Assembly: GCA_023251775.1 (NCBI GenBank)
Contig: JAHEYC010000027.1
Coordinates: forward strand, 1 to 41,160
Source of the DNA: Sphingobacteriaceae bacterium
Lineage (GTDB): Bacteria > Bacteroidota > Bacteroidia > B-17B0 > Aurantibacillaceae
Direction: 5' to 3'
DNA length: 41,160 nt
The stretch's first letter is position 1; each line of letters starts with the position of its first letter. The notes beneath the pieces were generated by a model, which ran no database searches, was not told where the DNA came from, and worked only from the letters and a program-made list of their open reading frames with translations. The position numbers and the translations under genes were made by a program. Positions 7,378-15,272 of the stretch are shown piece by piece.

Positions 7378-8189
7378 GAAATTTTATCCTCTTACTTCTT
7401 TTACTGGCAACAATGCCGGTATTTTCGCAAAAAGACTCTACAAAAAAGAAGAGAACTATTTTTTTGATGTGGGGGTATAATCGTGAAGCGTATACGTCGA
7501 GCACTTTACATTTTAAGCATACAGGAAGCGGAGTTAACGAACAAGGCTCTTATGATTTTGTGGTGAAGAATGTAAGAGCGAACGACCGCCCGGACTTTGA
7601 TCAACTTTATGACGTGATCAACATAACAATTCCTCAATTCAATTTTCGTGCAGGTTTTTGGATGAACAATGCAAATGACGAAGGATTTGAATTAAGTTAC
7701 GATCATGCTAAATACGTAGTTACTGATTGGCAGACAGCACGATTTGTTGGAACCATTAACGGAACATATGTAGACAAAGATTCAATTTTGAATCCGGATT
7801 ATTTTCATTTTGAACACACAGATGGCGCCAATTTTTGGATGCTTAGCTATTTGAAAAAGAATAAGATCTATCATTCAAAAAGCAAGAACTTTAAATTGAG
7901 TTATATTTTTAAACCAGGAGCCGGTGTTGTTATTCCTCGTACCGACGTTACACTTTTCGGAAAAAAGCTAAACAATAAATTCAAAGTGGCAGGCTTTTGT
8001 GCAGGAATTGAAACTTCAATACGCGCGGAATTATACAAACATTTTTTTATTGATATGGCCGCAAAAGGAGGATATGCCAATTATCTAAGCGCATTATGTT
8101 TAGGCAAAGGCTTAGGAAAAGTAAATCATCAATTTGGTTTTGTAGAAGGGATCCTTTGCATAGGATATCAGTTCAACTCAAAGCGCTAA
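7374..8189 (+). CDS. Putative outer-membrane beta-barrel protein, GTG start
   Basis: 271 residues with a signal peptide (MRNFILLLLLLATMPVFSQ). The mature part has alternating beta strands with aromatic residues (FNFRAGFWM, FELSYDHAKYVV, FKLSYIFKPGAGVVIP, FGFVEGILCIGYQF) and ends in a strand closing near the C-terminus, as outer-membrane barrels do. The GTG at 7374 places the signal peptide exactly at the start and overlaps the comB stop as GTGA, a classic coupling arrangement; the open frame further upstream is only read-through inside comB. The 3' end overlaps murI (convergent) by 12 bases. Family not named. Confidence 0.8.
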   Translation: MRNFILLLLLLATMPVFSQKDSTKKKRTIFLMWGYNREAYTSSTLHFKHTGSGVNEQGSYDFVVKNVRANDRPDFDQLYDVINITIPQFNFRAGFWMNNANDEGFELSYDHAKYVVTDWQTARFVGTINGTYVDKDSILNPDYFHFEHTDGANFWMLSYLKKNKIYHSKSKNFKLSYIFKPGAGVVIPRTDVTLFGKKLNNKFKVAGFCAGIETSIRAELYKHFFIDMAAKGGYANYLSALCLGKGLGKVNHQFGFVEGILCIGYQFNSKR

Positions 8190-9023
8190 ATGTTTCGCGC
8201 TAACTTCTTTCCCAAAGAATTTCCCCGCTTGTGAATTAAAATTTTCCGGTGTTCCCGTTGTATAAAATTCAAGCTTACCCGTTTTGGTACATTTGCTTTC
8301 AATTTCCGGGTGACGTTTTAAATAGTCTATCAATCCTTTAGCAACAATATCTCCTTGAGAAACTAATTGTATGTGTTGAGGTATAAATTGACGTAATTTA
8401 TTTTCGATCAAGGGATAATGAGTACATCCTAAAATGATCGTATCAATTTTATCCGACTGCTTTAAAAGTTCTTCAATATTTTTCTTTATAAAATGATTTG
8501 ACTCTTCTGTATTCAATTCATCATTCTCGATCATTGGTACCCACTTAGGACAAGCTTCTTGAAAAACGTTTACATCGGGATGAAATTTATGAATTTCTAT
8601 TGGGTACGAATTTGAAACTACAGTTCCTGTTGTTCCCAATACGCCAATGTGTTTTGTTTTGGTTAATGTTCCTGCTAGTTCAGTGGTAGGACGAATAACG
8701 CCAAGCACTCTTCTGTTGGGATCAATATTTGGTAGATCTTTTTGTTGAATAGTTCGAAGCGCTTTTGCAGAAGCTGTATTACATGCAAGAATAACTAAAT
8801 GACAACCTTTGTCAAATAAATGATTCACGCATTCTAATGTATATTGATAAACCGTTTCAAAACTTCGTGTTCCGTAAGGCGCGCGCGCATTATCTCCCAA
8901 GTACAAATAATCGTATTGCGGTAATTGTTTATGGATCTCTTTTAAAATGGTGAGTCCGCCATATCCACTATCGAATATGCCAATTGGTCCTGGCCTGTTA
9001 TCTAAATTATTTTTGATGTTCAA
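8178..9023 (-). CDS. murI: Glutamate racemase
   Basis: 281 residues from the chosen start. It interconverts L- and D-glutamate for peptidoglycan. Seen: PIGIFDSGYGGLTILKEI, the start motif, with YLGDNARAPYGTRS, then the first catalytic Cys in LACNTASAKAL and the second in ILGCTHYPLI. I chose TTG at 9023 because no ATG exists before the conserved motif and the alternative GTG at 9053 lies upstream of the TATATTTG promoter box (9042-9035), so it would not be transcribed from it. The start call is uncertain; the family call is not. Divergent from the DUF5522 gene. Confidence 0.95.
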   Translation of the reverse strand: MNIKNNLDNRPGPIGIFDSGYGGLTILKEIHKQLPQYDYLYLGDNARAPYGTRSFETVYQYTLECVNHLFDKGCHLVILACNTASAKALRTIQQKDLPNIDPNRRVLGVIRPTTELAGTLTKTKHIGVLGTTGTVVSNSYPIEIHKFHPDVNVFQEACPKWVPMIENDELNTEESNHFIKKNIEELLKQSDKIDTIILGCTHYPLIENKLRQFIPQHIQLVSQGDIVAKGLIDYLKRHPEIESKCTKTGKLEFYTTGTPENFNSQAGKFFGKEVSAKHLAL

Positions 9024-9034
9024 AAGATCGAAGA

Positions 9035-9042
9035 CAAATATA
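9035..9042 (-). promoter_or_regulatory. TATATTTG -7 box for murI
   Basis: TATATTTG on the minus strand at 9042-9035. The predicted transcription start, about 5 bases on, is only a few bases before the TTG at 9023. No clear -33 TTG is seen. Confidence 0.5.
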
Positions 9043-9062
9043 ACAAATACCACTATAACATC

Positions 9063-9070
9063 TATCTTTG
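9063..9070 (+). promoter_or_regulatory. TATCTTTG -7 box for the DUF5522 gene
   Basis: TATCTTTG ends 6 bases before the ATG at 9077, nearly back to back with the murI box. The predicted transcription start falls on or next to the ATG. Confidence 0.5.
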
Positions 9071-9076
9071 TATATC

Positions 9077-9256
9077 ATGTTCAATAAGGATCTTGCCCCG
9101 GAAGATTATTACTTGAGTCCGGAAGGCTATATAATTTTTACCGAGAAATACCATCTTAAGCGGGGGTATTGTTGTAAAAGCGGATGCAAACATTGTCCGT
9201 ATAACTATAATATAAAGACCGGAAAGTTTGACAAGCCCAAAGAAAAGGGTACTTAG
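9077..9256 (+). CDS. DUF5522 domain protein, small Cys-rich
   Basis: 59 residues. Matches the DUF5522 pattern: DYYLSPEGYIIFTEKYHLKRGYCCKSGCKHCPYNY, with four Cys in the arrangement CC-x3-C-x2-C, which could bind zinc or an iron-sulfur cluster. Function unknown. The ATG at 9077 is preferred over the TTG at 9068, which overlaps the promoter box. The stop overlaps the stop of the convergent lipoprotein gene by 3 bases. Confidence 0.85.
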   Translation: MFNKDLAPEDYYLSPEGYIIFTEKYHLKRGYCCKSGCKHCPYNYNIKTGKFDKPKEKGT

Positions 9257-9801
9257 ATGAACATGATACCTGTGAGCAAAGTTAACAGAGCGCCGATCAT
9301 TGCTATAACGATAGCAAGCAAAACAGGAAAACCGGGATTATACAGAACTATTGCAAATGCGTAAACAATAGTAAGTAAAAGAAAAAATATAAGGCCAATA
9401 CCTGCTTGTGCATCCGAATAAGAACTTTTTTGTTGTTGGATCCGAAAAGTCAATTTCTTTTTTACATTTTCTTTTATAGTTACTAATGTAGTTTGTTCAT
9501 TCGCAGAATTCGAAAACGATAAGGGCTTTTTATTTGGTGGTGAAGAACACTCTTTTTTTACTTCAGAAATTGAATTAAAGGAGGGTGTTGCATCATCTTG
9601 TTCAACAACAACAATTTCTGTTGTTTCATTCTTTATTTTAGGATGATCACTTTTGTTTTCCTTAGCACCACTCGTTCTTTTGTGTGAGGCAATATTTACA
9701 TAATAACCCTTATTGTATTTACGTTTAATAAAAACACCTTTATTTACCGAGGCGCAACTGCCCAGTAAACACACGATCAATATACTTACAAAAAACCGCA
9801 T
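9253..9801 (-). CDS. Lipoprotein with two C-terminal TM helices, unknown
   Basis: 182 residues. Lipoprotein signal with lipobox LLGSC (Cys16), a polar low-complexity middle (about 30-125) rich in Lys, Ser, Glu and Thr, then two hydrophobic helices at about 132-155 and 158-181 joined by a short NPGFP turn. The C-terminal pair resembles small two-TM modules found on Bacteroidota lipoproteins, but I cannot name it. A protein both lipidated at the N-terminus and embedded at the C-terminus would be a cell-envelope anchor. Confidence 0.65.
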   Translation of the reverse strand: MRFFVSILIVCLLGSCASVNKGVFIKRKYNKGYYVNIASHKRTSGAKENKSDHPKIKNETTEIVVVEQDDATPSFNSISEVKKECSSPPNKKPLSFSNSANEQTTLVTIKENVKKKLTFRIQQQKSSYSDAQAGIGLIFFLLLTIVYAFAIVLYNPGFPVLLAIVIAMIGALLTLLTGIMFI

Positions 9802-9942
9802 AGGGTATTAGATAAAAATAGAACAAAAAACCCTTGAAATAACCACAAAAAAGTTAAAGACGTTAAAAATGAGGTGATATTTTAGTGATTTAAATGCCGT
9901 TTAGCTCAACATTTCCTGTAAATTTACTCTCATTATTTCTAT

Positions 9943-11973
9943 ATGAGTACGGAACGCGATCTTACAACGAAACAATTTCAGGAACTTATTTTAAAAGGGA
10001 TCCCGAGCACATTACCCGAAATTAAACCTTACGAAACTACTATTAATCACGCACCAAAACGCAAAGCTATTTTAAATGCGGAAGAAAAAAAACTAGCCAT
10101 CAAAAATGCGTTGCGCTATTTCGAACCAAAACATCACAACATTTTAGCAAAAGAATTTTTAAATGAATTGGAAACGTACGGCAGGATTTACATGTATCGT
10201 TTTCGTCCCGATTATAAAATCTATGCACGACCAATAAATGACTACCCTCATCAAAGCAAACAAGCTGCGGCCATTATGCACATGCTTAGTAATAATTTAG
10301 ACTACGCTGTTGCGCAACATCCGCACGAATTAATTACCTACGGAGGAAACGGCGCGGTGTTTCAAAATTGGGCACAGTATTTATTAACGATACAATATTT
10401 AGCTTTAATGACCGACGAACAAACTTTGGTTTTGTATAGCGGTCATCCTATGGGATTATTTCCTTCGCACAAAGATGCGCCACGCGTTGTGATCACAAAC
10501 GGAATGATGATCCCAAATTATAGCAAGCCGGATGATTGGGAAAAATTTAATGCACTTGGCGTAACGCAATACGGACAAATGACCGCGGGAAGTTTTATGT
10601 ATATTGGTCCGCAAGGAATTGTGCATGGAACAACCATTACAGTAATGAATGCCGCGCGCAAAAAATTTCCAACTGAACAAGAACGTACAGGAAAATTATT
10701 TGTGACCTGTGGTTTAGGCGGAATGAGTGGCGCGCAACCAAAGGCCGCAAAAATTGCGGGATTAGTTTCTATTACGGCGGAGATAAATCCAAAAGCTGTG
10801 AAAACGCGTTATACACAAGGTTGGGTAGATGAAGTTCATACTGATCTTGATAAACTAATTGCAGCGGTAAAAAATTCTCAAAATAAAAAAGAAGCAAGAT
10901 CATACGCGTATGAAGGGAATGTGGTTGACCTTTGGGAAAAACTTTCAAAGGAAAATATTAAAGTAGATATTGGAACCGATCAAACATCATTGCATAACCC
11001 ATGGGCGGGAGGATATTACCCTGCTGGTTTTTCTTTGGAAGAAAGTAACAAGATGATGGCCGAGGATCCAAAGAAATTTAAAGAAGAAGTTCAGAGAACT
11101 TTAGTTCGCCATATTAATGCCGTTAATGCACACGCAACAAAAGGCATGTACTTTTTTGATTACGGAAATGCATTCTTGTTAGAAGTTTCTCGCGCAGGAG
11201 GAGATGTTTTTGAAAAAGGAAGTAAGGAAGATTTCAAATATAAGTCTTACGTGCAAGATATTTTAGGACCTATGTGTTTTGATTATGGTTTTGGTCCTTT
11301 TAGATGGGTATGCACTTCTGCAAAACCGGAAGATCTTGCTTACACCGATAAATTAGCAGAGGAAGTTTTAACTCAAATGCACAAAACTGCCCCTGCAGAA
11401 ATTAAACAACAACTGCACGATAATTTAGTGTGGATCCAAGAAGCACAGCAAAATAATTTAGTGGTTGGTTCGCAAGCGCGTATTTTATATGCGGATAGCG
11501 AGGCGCGAATAAAAATTGCGTTGGCAATAAACAAAGCTATCAAAGATGGAAAAATTTCGGCGCCCGTTGTTTTAGGAAGAGATCATCACGATGTAAGCGG
11601 AACAGATTCGCCTTACCGCGAAACATCAAATATTTACGATGGAAGTAAATTCACTGCCGACATGGCCGTGCAAAATTTTGTGGGCGATGCATTTCGCGGC
11701 GCTACTTGGATAAGTTTACATAATGGTGGCGGAGTAGGTTGGGGTGAAGTGATCAACGGAGGATTTGGTTTGGTATTGGATGGAAGCGAAGATGCAGAAC
11801 GCAGATCGAAACAAATGTTATTTTGGGATGTAAATAATGGAATTGCTCGCAGAAGTTGGGCTAGAAATAAAGAAGCGCAATTTGCCATCAAGCGCGAAAT
11901 GGATCGTACGTCAAATTTAAAAATTACCTGGGCAAATGAGGTGAGTGATGATGTACTCAAAGATCTTTTTTAA
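9943..11973 (+). CDS. hutU: Urocanate hydratase
   Basis: 676 residues. Converts urocanate to imidazolonepropionate in histidine breakdown, using tightly bound NAD. Seen: YGGNGAVFQNWAQYLL near residue 128, YGQMTAGSFMYIGPQGI near 209, CGLGGMSGAQPKAAKIAGL near 256, the family signature with the active-site Cys (FDYGFGPFRWVCTSA) near 446, and HNGGGVGWGEVINGGFGL near 597. It is about 120 residues longer than the common proteobacterial enzyme and belongs to the longer form also seen in eukaryotes. No other hut gene is in the window. TAAATTTA at 9919-9926 is a possible -7 box. Its stop codon is the first three bases of an inverted repeat. Confidence 0.96.
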   Translation: MSTERDLTTKQFQELILKGIPSTLPEIKPYETTINHAPKRKAILNAEEKKLAIKNALRYFEPKHHNILAKEFLNELETYGRIYMYRFRPDYKIYARPINDYPHQSKQAAAIMHMLSNNLDYAVAQHPHELITYGGNGAVFQNWAQYLLTIQYLALMTDEQTLVLYSGHPMGLFPSHKDAPRVVITNGMMIPNYSKPDDWEKFNALGVTQYGQMTAGSFMYIGPQGIVHGTTITVMNAARKKFPTEQERTGKLFVTCGLGGMSGAQPKAAKIAGLVSITAEINPKAVKTRYTQGWVDEVHTDLDKLIAAVKNSQNKKEARSYAYEGNVVDLWEKLSKENIKVDIGTDQTSLHNPWAGGYYPAGFSLEESNKMMAEDPKKFKEEVQRTLVRHINAVNAHATKGMYFFDYGNAFLLEVSRAGGDVFEKGSKEDFKYKSYVQDILGPMCFDYGFGPFRWVCTSAKPEDLAYTDKLAEEVLTQMHKTAPAEIKQQLHDNLVWIQEAQQNNLVVGSQARILYADSEARIKIALAINKAIKDGKISAPVVLGRDHHDVSGTDSPYRETSNIYDGSKFTADMAVQNFVGDAFRGATWISLHNGGGVGWGEVINGGFGLVLDGSEDAERRSKQMLFWDVNNGIARRSWARNKEAQFAIKREMDRTSNLKITWANEVSDDVLKDLF

Positions 11974-12047
11974 CCACGAAAGGCACGAAAACTTACACGA
12001 AAAACACGAAATATTTTGTGCTTTTCGTGAAAAAACTTTCGTGGTTA
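11971..12047. repeat. CCACGAAAG-type iterated hairpin
   Basis: Ends are a perfect 12-bp inverted repeat TAACCACGAAAG / CTTTCGTGGTTA (11971-11982 with 12036-12047). Inside, the left arm repeats a CACGAAA unit four times with 8-12-base spacing, partly paired by the right arm. It starts at the hutU stop codon and lies between two convergent genes, so it may terminate both. Confidence 0.8.
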
Positions 12048-12057
12048 AAATGGTTTC

Positions 12058-12738
12058 TTAATGCGATGATTTAAAATAATCACTAATAATTTTACCAAGC
12101 GCCACTTCTGTAACCTCTGAATATTCAGAAATAGAAGGTGAAATATCAGACTCTTTTAGTAATGATTCCGTAATACTTTCGATCTGATACGTAGTTTGTC
12201 CATCGCTGTCAAATAGGTCATGTTGCACAATAAGTTTTCCTTCAAATTCTTTTTGAGGGAAAAATAAATGATAAGGTATTTCAGAAGCGCTAGAAGTAAT
12301 GTTCTTTGAGAGCGCATATTTTTGTGTTGCATAAATAATATACTGCGATTCCTTAGTAGTTATCCTCCCAAAATAACAAACAAGATCTTTAATTATTTTA
12401 GTGCTGTCTTTAGCAAGACTAGCTTTTTCAACGGAGCCCGGTTTTTTAAACGCACTTTTAACACAATATTTGCTGCCATCAATTGTACAAAGTTGAATGG
12501 ATGTCTTTTTTTTGCAATCAATTATATGACTCATTTCAGCAAAAGGCAATGACATATCAACGCGTACAATATCTCCTTTAATAGAAACACTTAGGTCTTG
12601 TGGATATTTGATAACGCCATATTCTGCATGATAATCAATGGCATATTTAATTGTTCCTTCAAATGGTTTGGTTTTTGTTTTGAAGGAAGATCCAAATACT
12701 AATAATACTAAAATAAAGAATGAGTATAATTTTTTCAT
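12058..12738 (-). CDS. Exported protein of unknown function
   Basis: 226 residues with a signal peptide (MKKLYSFFILVLLVFGSSF). The mature part starts FEGTIKYAIDYHAEYG, reminiscent of Bacteroidota secreted DUF4412-like proteins that begin with a similar FEGTI strand, then GDIVRVDMSL and a C-terminal stretch with SEYSEVTEVALGKIISDYF. The ATG at 12738 is chosen over the longer frame, whose extra 18 codons come from the neighbouring repeat. TATCTTTA at 12751-12744 is a -7 box 5 bases before the ATG. Function unknown. Confidence 0.7.
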   Translation of the reverse strand: MKKLYSFFILVLLVFGSSFKTKTKPFEGTIKYAIDYHAEYGVIKYPQDLSVSIKGDIVRVDMSLPFAEMSHIIDCKKKTSIQLCTIDGSKYCVKSAFKKPGSVEKASLAKDSTKIIKDLVCYFGRITTKESQYIIYATQKYALSKNITSSASEIPYHLFFPQKEFEGKLIVQHDLFDSDGQTTYQIESITESLLKESDISPSISEYSEVTEVALGKIISDYFKSSH

Positions 12739-12764
12739 GATATTAAAGATAGGGATTTTAGAGA

Positions 12765-12884
12765 CAGAAACCACAGAGAACTTCGTTCTCACAGAGGTTT
12801 ACACAGAGGACACTGAGAATAGCACCTCCGGCTTTGTGACCTCTGTGTAAAACTCCGTGAAGCGTTAGCGCCCTGTGGTTTCTG
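12765..12884. repeat. CCACAGAG-type iterated hairpin
   Basis: About 120 bases bounded by a perfect 12-bp inverted repeat CAGAAACCACAG / CTGTGGTTTCTG (12765-12776 with 12873-12884). The arms repeat CACAGAG units and pair further inside (CACAGAGG with CCTCTGTG). Lies just after the feoB stop and before the next minus-strand gene; a likely terminator for feoB. Confidence 0.8.
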
Positions 12885-12887
12885 CTT

Positions 12888-14891
12888 CTACTGCAGGATA
12901 TTAAACGTTATCCAAGCTGATATATATGCCAAAGCCGTCAAATATACAAACTGAATTGCCGGCCATTTCCAACTTTTAGTTTCTCGCTTCACAACGGCAA
13001 TAGTACTCATGCACTGCATGGCAAATACATAGAAGATCACCAAACTAAAACAAACGGCCATGGTATATTTTAAATTTCCACTCTCGTCTTTTTCCGATAG
13101 TAATTTTTCTCTGATCCCTTTTTCATTTCCATTAGCACCGTAAATGGTACTCATAGTTCCCACAAAAACTTCGCGCGCGGCAAAAGAGGTGATGATGGCA
13201 ATGCCAATTTTCCAATCGTAACCAAGCGGACGAATGACAGGCTCGATAACTTTACCTAAATGTCCAATGTATGAAGCTTCTAATTTTTGAGAAGCTATGA
13301 ATTCCTTGTAATAATTTGGATCGGCTTCGCCAACGTGAGGATATTCGGCGTCCACATATTTTTTTTCTATTTCTTCGATCGCATTTCCCGGACCATAATT
13401 ACTCAAGAACCATAAAATAATGGAAATAGAAAGAATAACTTTTCCGGCATCAAAGACAAATACTTTTATTTTGTTGAGTACGCCTAATGCAACGTTTCTC
13501 AAAAGCGGAACTCTATACACCGGCATTTCCATCATAAAAAAAGAAGCCTCTTTTGTTTTTAATAATTTTTGCAATACAAATGCGGTGAGTAAAGTAAAAG
13601 CAAATCCTAAAATATAAAGTCCGAATAATACAATGCCTTTTAAATTCAAAAACCCCAATACAATAGTTGAAGGAAACATCATCGAGATCAAAAGCGTATA
13701 AACCGGTAATCGCGCCGAACAACTCACTAATGGCAAAACAAAAATGGTTATTAAGCGTTCTTTAAAATTACTGATAGAGCGTGTTGACATGATAGAAGGA
13801 ACCGCACAAGCAGTTGCGCTTATCACCGGAATTACCGATCGCCCATTCAATCCAAACTTGCGCATTACTTTATCCATTATAAAACTCGCACGCGCCATAT
13901 AACCCGAATCTTCCAGCAAGGCAATAAATAAAAATAAAAATGTTATTTGTGGAACAAACATTAGCACACCACTAATTCCTGTTACAACACCATCGCTAAT
14001 TAAATTATTAAGAATTCCTCCAGGTAAATTACCTTTTATGAATGATGATAAAGCAATGAATGCATCCTCTATCCAACCCATTGGATATTCGGCCACATAA
14101 AAAATAAATTGAAAAATAATGAATAGCAAGGTCATAAAGACCAAATAGCCCCAAACTTTATGCGTTACGATATTATCAATTTTTGTACTACGCTCTTTTA
14201 ATTTTAATTGCTCTGGAGATCTTACGCAAAGCGAATAAATATATTTTACATTTTTATAACGATAGATCTTATCATCCTCTTCCCATTTTTGTAATTCTGT
14301 TTTATTTGGATCTTCAAACTGAGAATTTATTTTTTGTGCATAATTCTCTGTTACCGAAATATCAAAGAATTTATTTCGTGAAACTTCCGCATTTACAATA
14401 GCTTCTTTTATTTTTTCTGTTCCTTCTTTTGTGCGCGAATCAATGGCAACAATAGTTATTCCCAACAGGTCTTTTAATTTCTCACTATCAATGTTTATGT
14501 TTTGATAAATGGCTTCGTCTATCATATTCAACACAACTACCGTTCGCATTCCAAGATCTAACACTTGCGTGGCCAATAATAAATTGCGTTGCAAATTGGT
14601 GGAGTCTAAAACTACAACAACAACATCGGGTTTATCTGTGAGTAAATTTTTTACGGCAACTTCTTCATCGGTTGATTTAGCGAACAAACTATAAGTGCCC
14701 GGAAGATCAATTAAATTGACCGAATTAGTTTTGTACTTAAAACTTCCCTGAAGTTTATCTACAGTTACACCACTATAATTTCCTGTTCTTTGATTGAGTC
14801 CGGTTAGCGCATTAAATAGCGTAGATTTTCCGGCGTTCGGATTTCCTAATAAAACAACATTCAGATCTTTGTTTGATGGACTCAAAATCAA
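12888..14891 (-). CDS. feoB: Ferrous iron transport protein B
   Basis: 667 residues; inner-membrane Fe(II) transporter with an N-terminal GTPase. G1 GNPNAGKST at 16-24, G3 DLPG at 62-65 and G4 NMID at 122-125. The membrane part shows the Gate motifs: GYMARASFIMDKVMRKFGLN then SATACAVPSIMSTRSI and PLVSCSARLPVY. The start is TTG at 14891, overlapping the feoA stop as TTGA; a second TTG two codons later is possible. It is shorter than the E. coli protein (about 770 residues), as is common in this phylum. Coupled with feoA. Confidence 0.95.
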   Translation of the reverse strand: MILSPSNKDLNVVLLGNPNAGKSTLFNALTGLNQRTGNYSGVTVDKLQGSFKYKTNSVNLIDLPGTYSLFAKSTDEEVAVKNLLTDKPDVVVVVLDSTNLQRNLLLATQVLDLGMRTVVVLNMIDEAIYQNINIDSEKLKDLLGITIVAIDSRTKEGTEKIKEAIVNAEVSRNKFFDISVTENYAQKINSQFEDPNKTELQKWEEDDKIYRYKNVKYIYSLCVRSPEQLKLKERSTKIDNIVTHKVWGYLVFMTLLFIIFQFIFYVAEYPMGWIEDAFIALSSFIKGNLPGGILNNLISDGVVTGISGVLMFVPQITFLFLFIALLEDSGYMARASFIMDKVMRKFGLNGRSVIPVISATACAVPSIMSTRSISNFKERLITIFVLPLVSCSARLPVYTLLISMMFPSTIVLGFLNLKGIVLFGLYILGFAFTLLTAFVLQKLLKTKEASFFMMEMPVYRVPLLRNVALGVLNKIKVFVFDAGKVILSISIILWFLSNYGPGNAIEEIEKKYVDAEYPHVGEADPNYYKEFIASQKLEASYIGHLGKVIEPVIRPLGYDWKIGIAIITSFAAREVFVGTMSTIYGANGNEKGIREKLLSEKDESGNLKYTMAVCFSLVIFYVFAMQCMSTIAVVKRETKSWKWPAIQFVYLTALAYISAWITFNILQ

Positions 14892-15127
14892 TTCAACCTT
14901 TCCACCACAATATTCATGGCTTCGTTAAGGCGCAGGCTAAGTTCGTAACCCGAAACGTAAATAGCAAACGGACAACCTAAGGGCGCAATTTTTGTGATGT
15001 ACAATTCTTCTCCCGGAAAACATCCCATCTCAATGAGTTTTGTCTTCATAGGATTATCGGCAATACTTTTAATGATCGCCTTTTCGCCTGGTTTTAATTG
15101 TGAAAGTAATGTGTCCATATTGGGCAT
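14888..15127 (-). CDS. feoA: Ferrous iron transport protein A
   Basis: 79 residues; small SH3-like cytoplasmic partner of FeoB. Seen: LSQLKPGEKAIIKSIADNPMKTKLIEMGCFPGEELYI, then PLGCPFAIYVSGYELSLRLNEAMNIVV, the usual FeoA order. The ATG at 15127 is chosen because a CATCTTTG box (15137-15130) ends just upstream of it; the ATGs at 15118 and 15142 are alternatives. Overlaps feoB by 4 bases. Iron regulation is likely but I see no clear Fur site. Confidence 0.92.
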   Translation of the reverse strand: MPNMDTLLSQLKPGEKAIIKSIADNPMKTKLIEMGCFPGEELYITKIAPLGCPFAIYVSGYELSLRLNEAMNIVVERLN

Positions 15128-15263
15128 AACAAAGATGGCCAAACAACGGCGCTTATTAAATACCTCTTTAATGGTATAATTAAGCTCAGTTATGAACCAT
15201 AAGTTGTTGATTTAACGTTTTTTATGGCAATAGACTTGAGGTAAAAGCGTTGTTAAAATTCAC

Positions 15264-15271
15264 TATATTTG
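15264..15271 (+). promoter_or_regulatory. TATATTTG -7 box for dxs
   Basis: TATATTTG ends one base before the first ATG (15273). The predicted start of transcription lies near the second ATG at 15276. A TTG at 15236-15238 is 25 bases upstream, longer than the usual spacing. Confidence 0.5.
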
Positions 15272-15272
15272 T

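Noticed and set aside
12739-12792. Longer start for the exported protein at 12058
   Set aside because: The added residues come from the edge of a repeat and hide the signal peptide.
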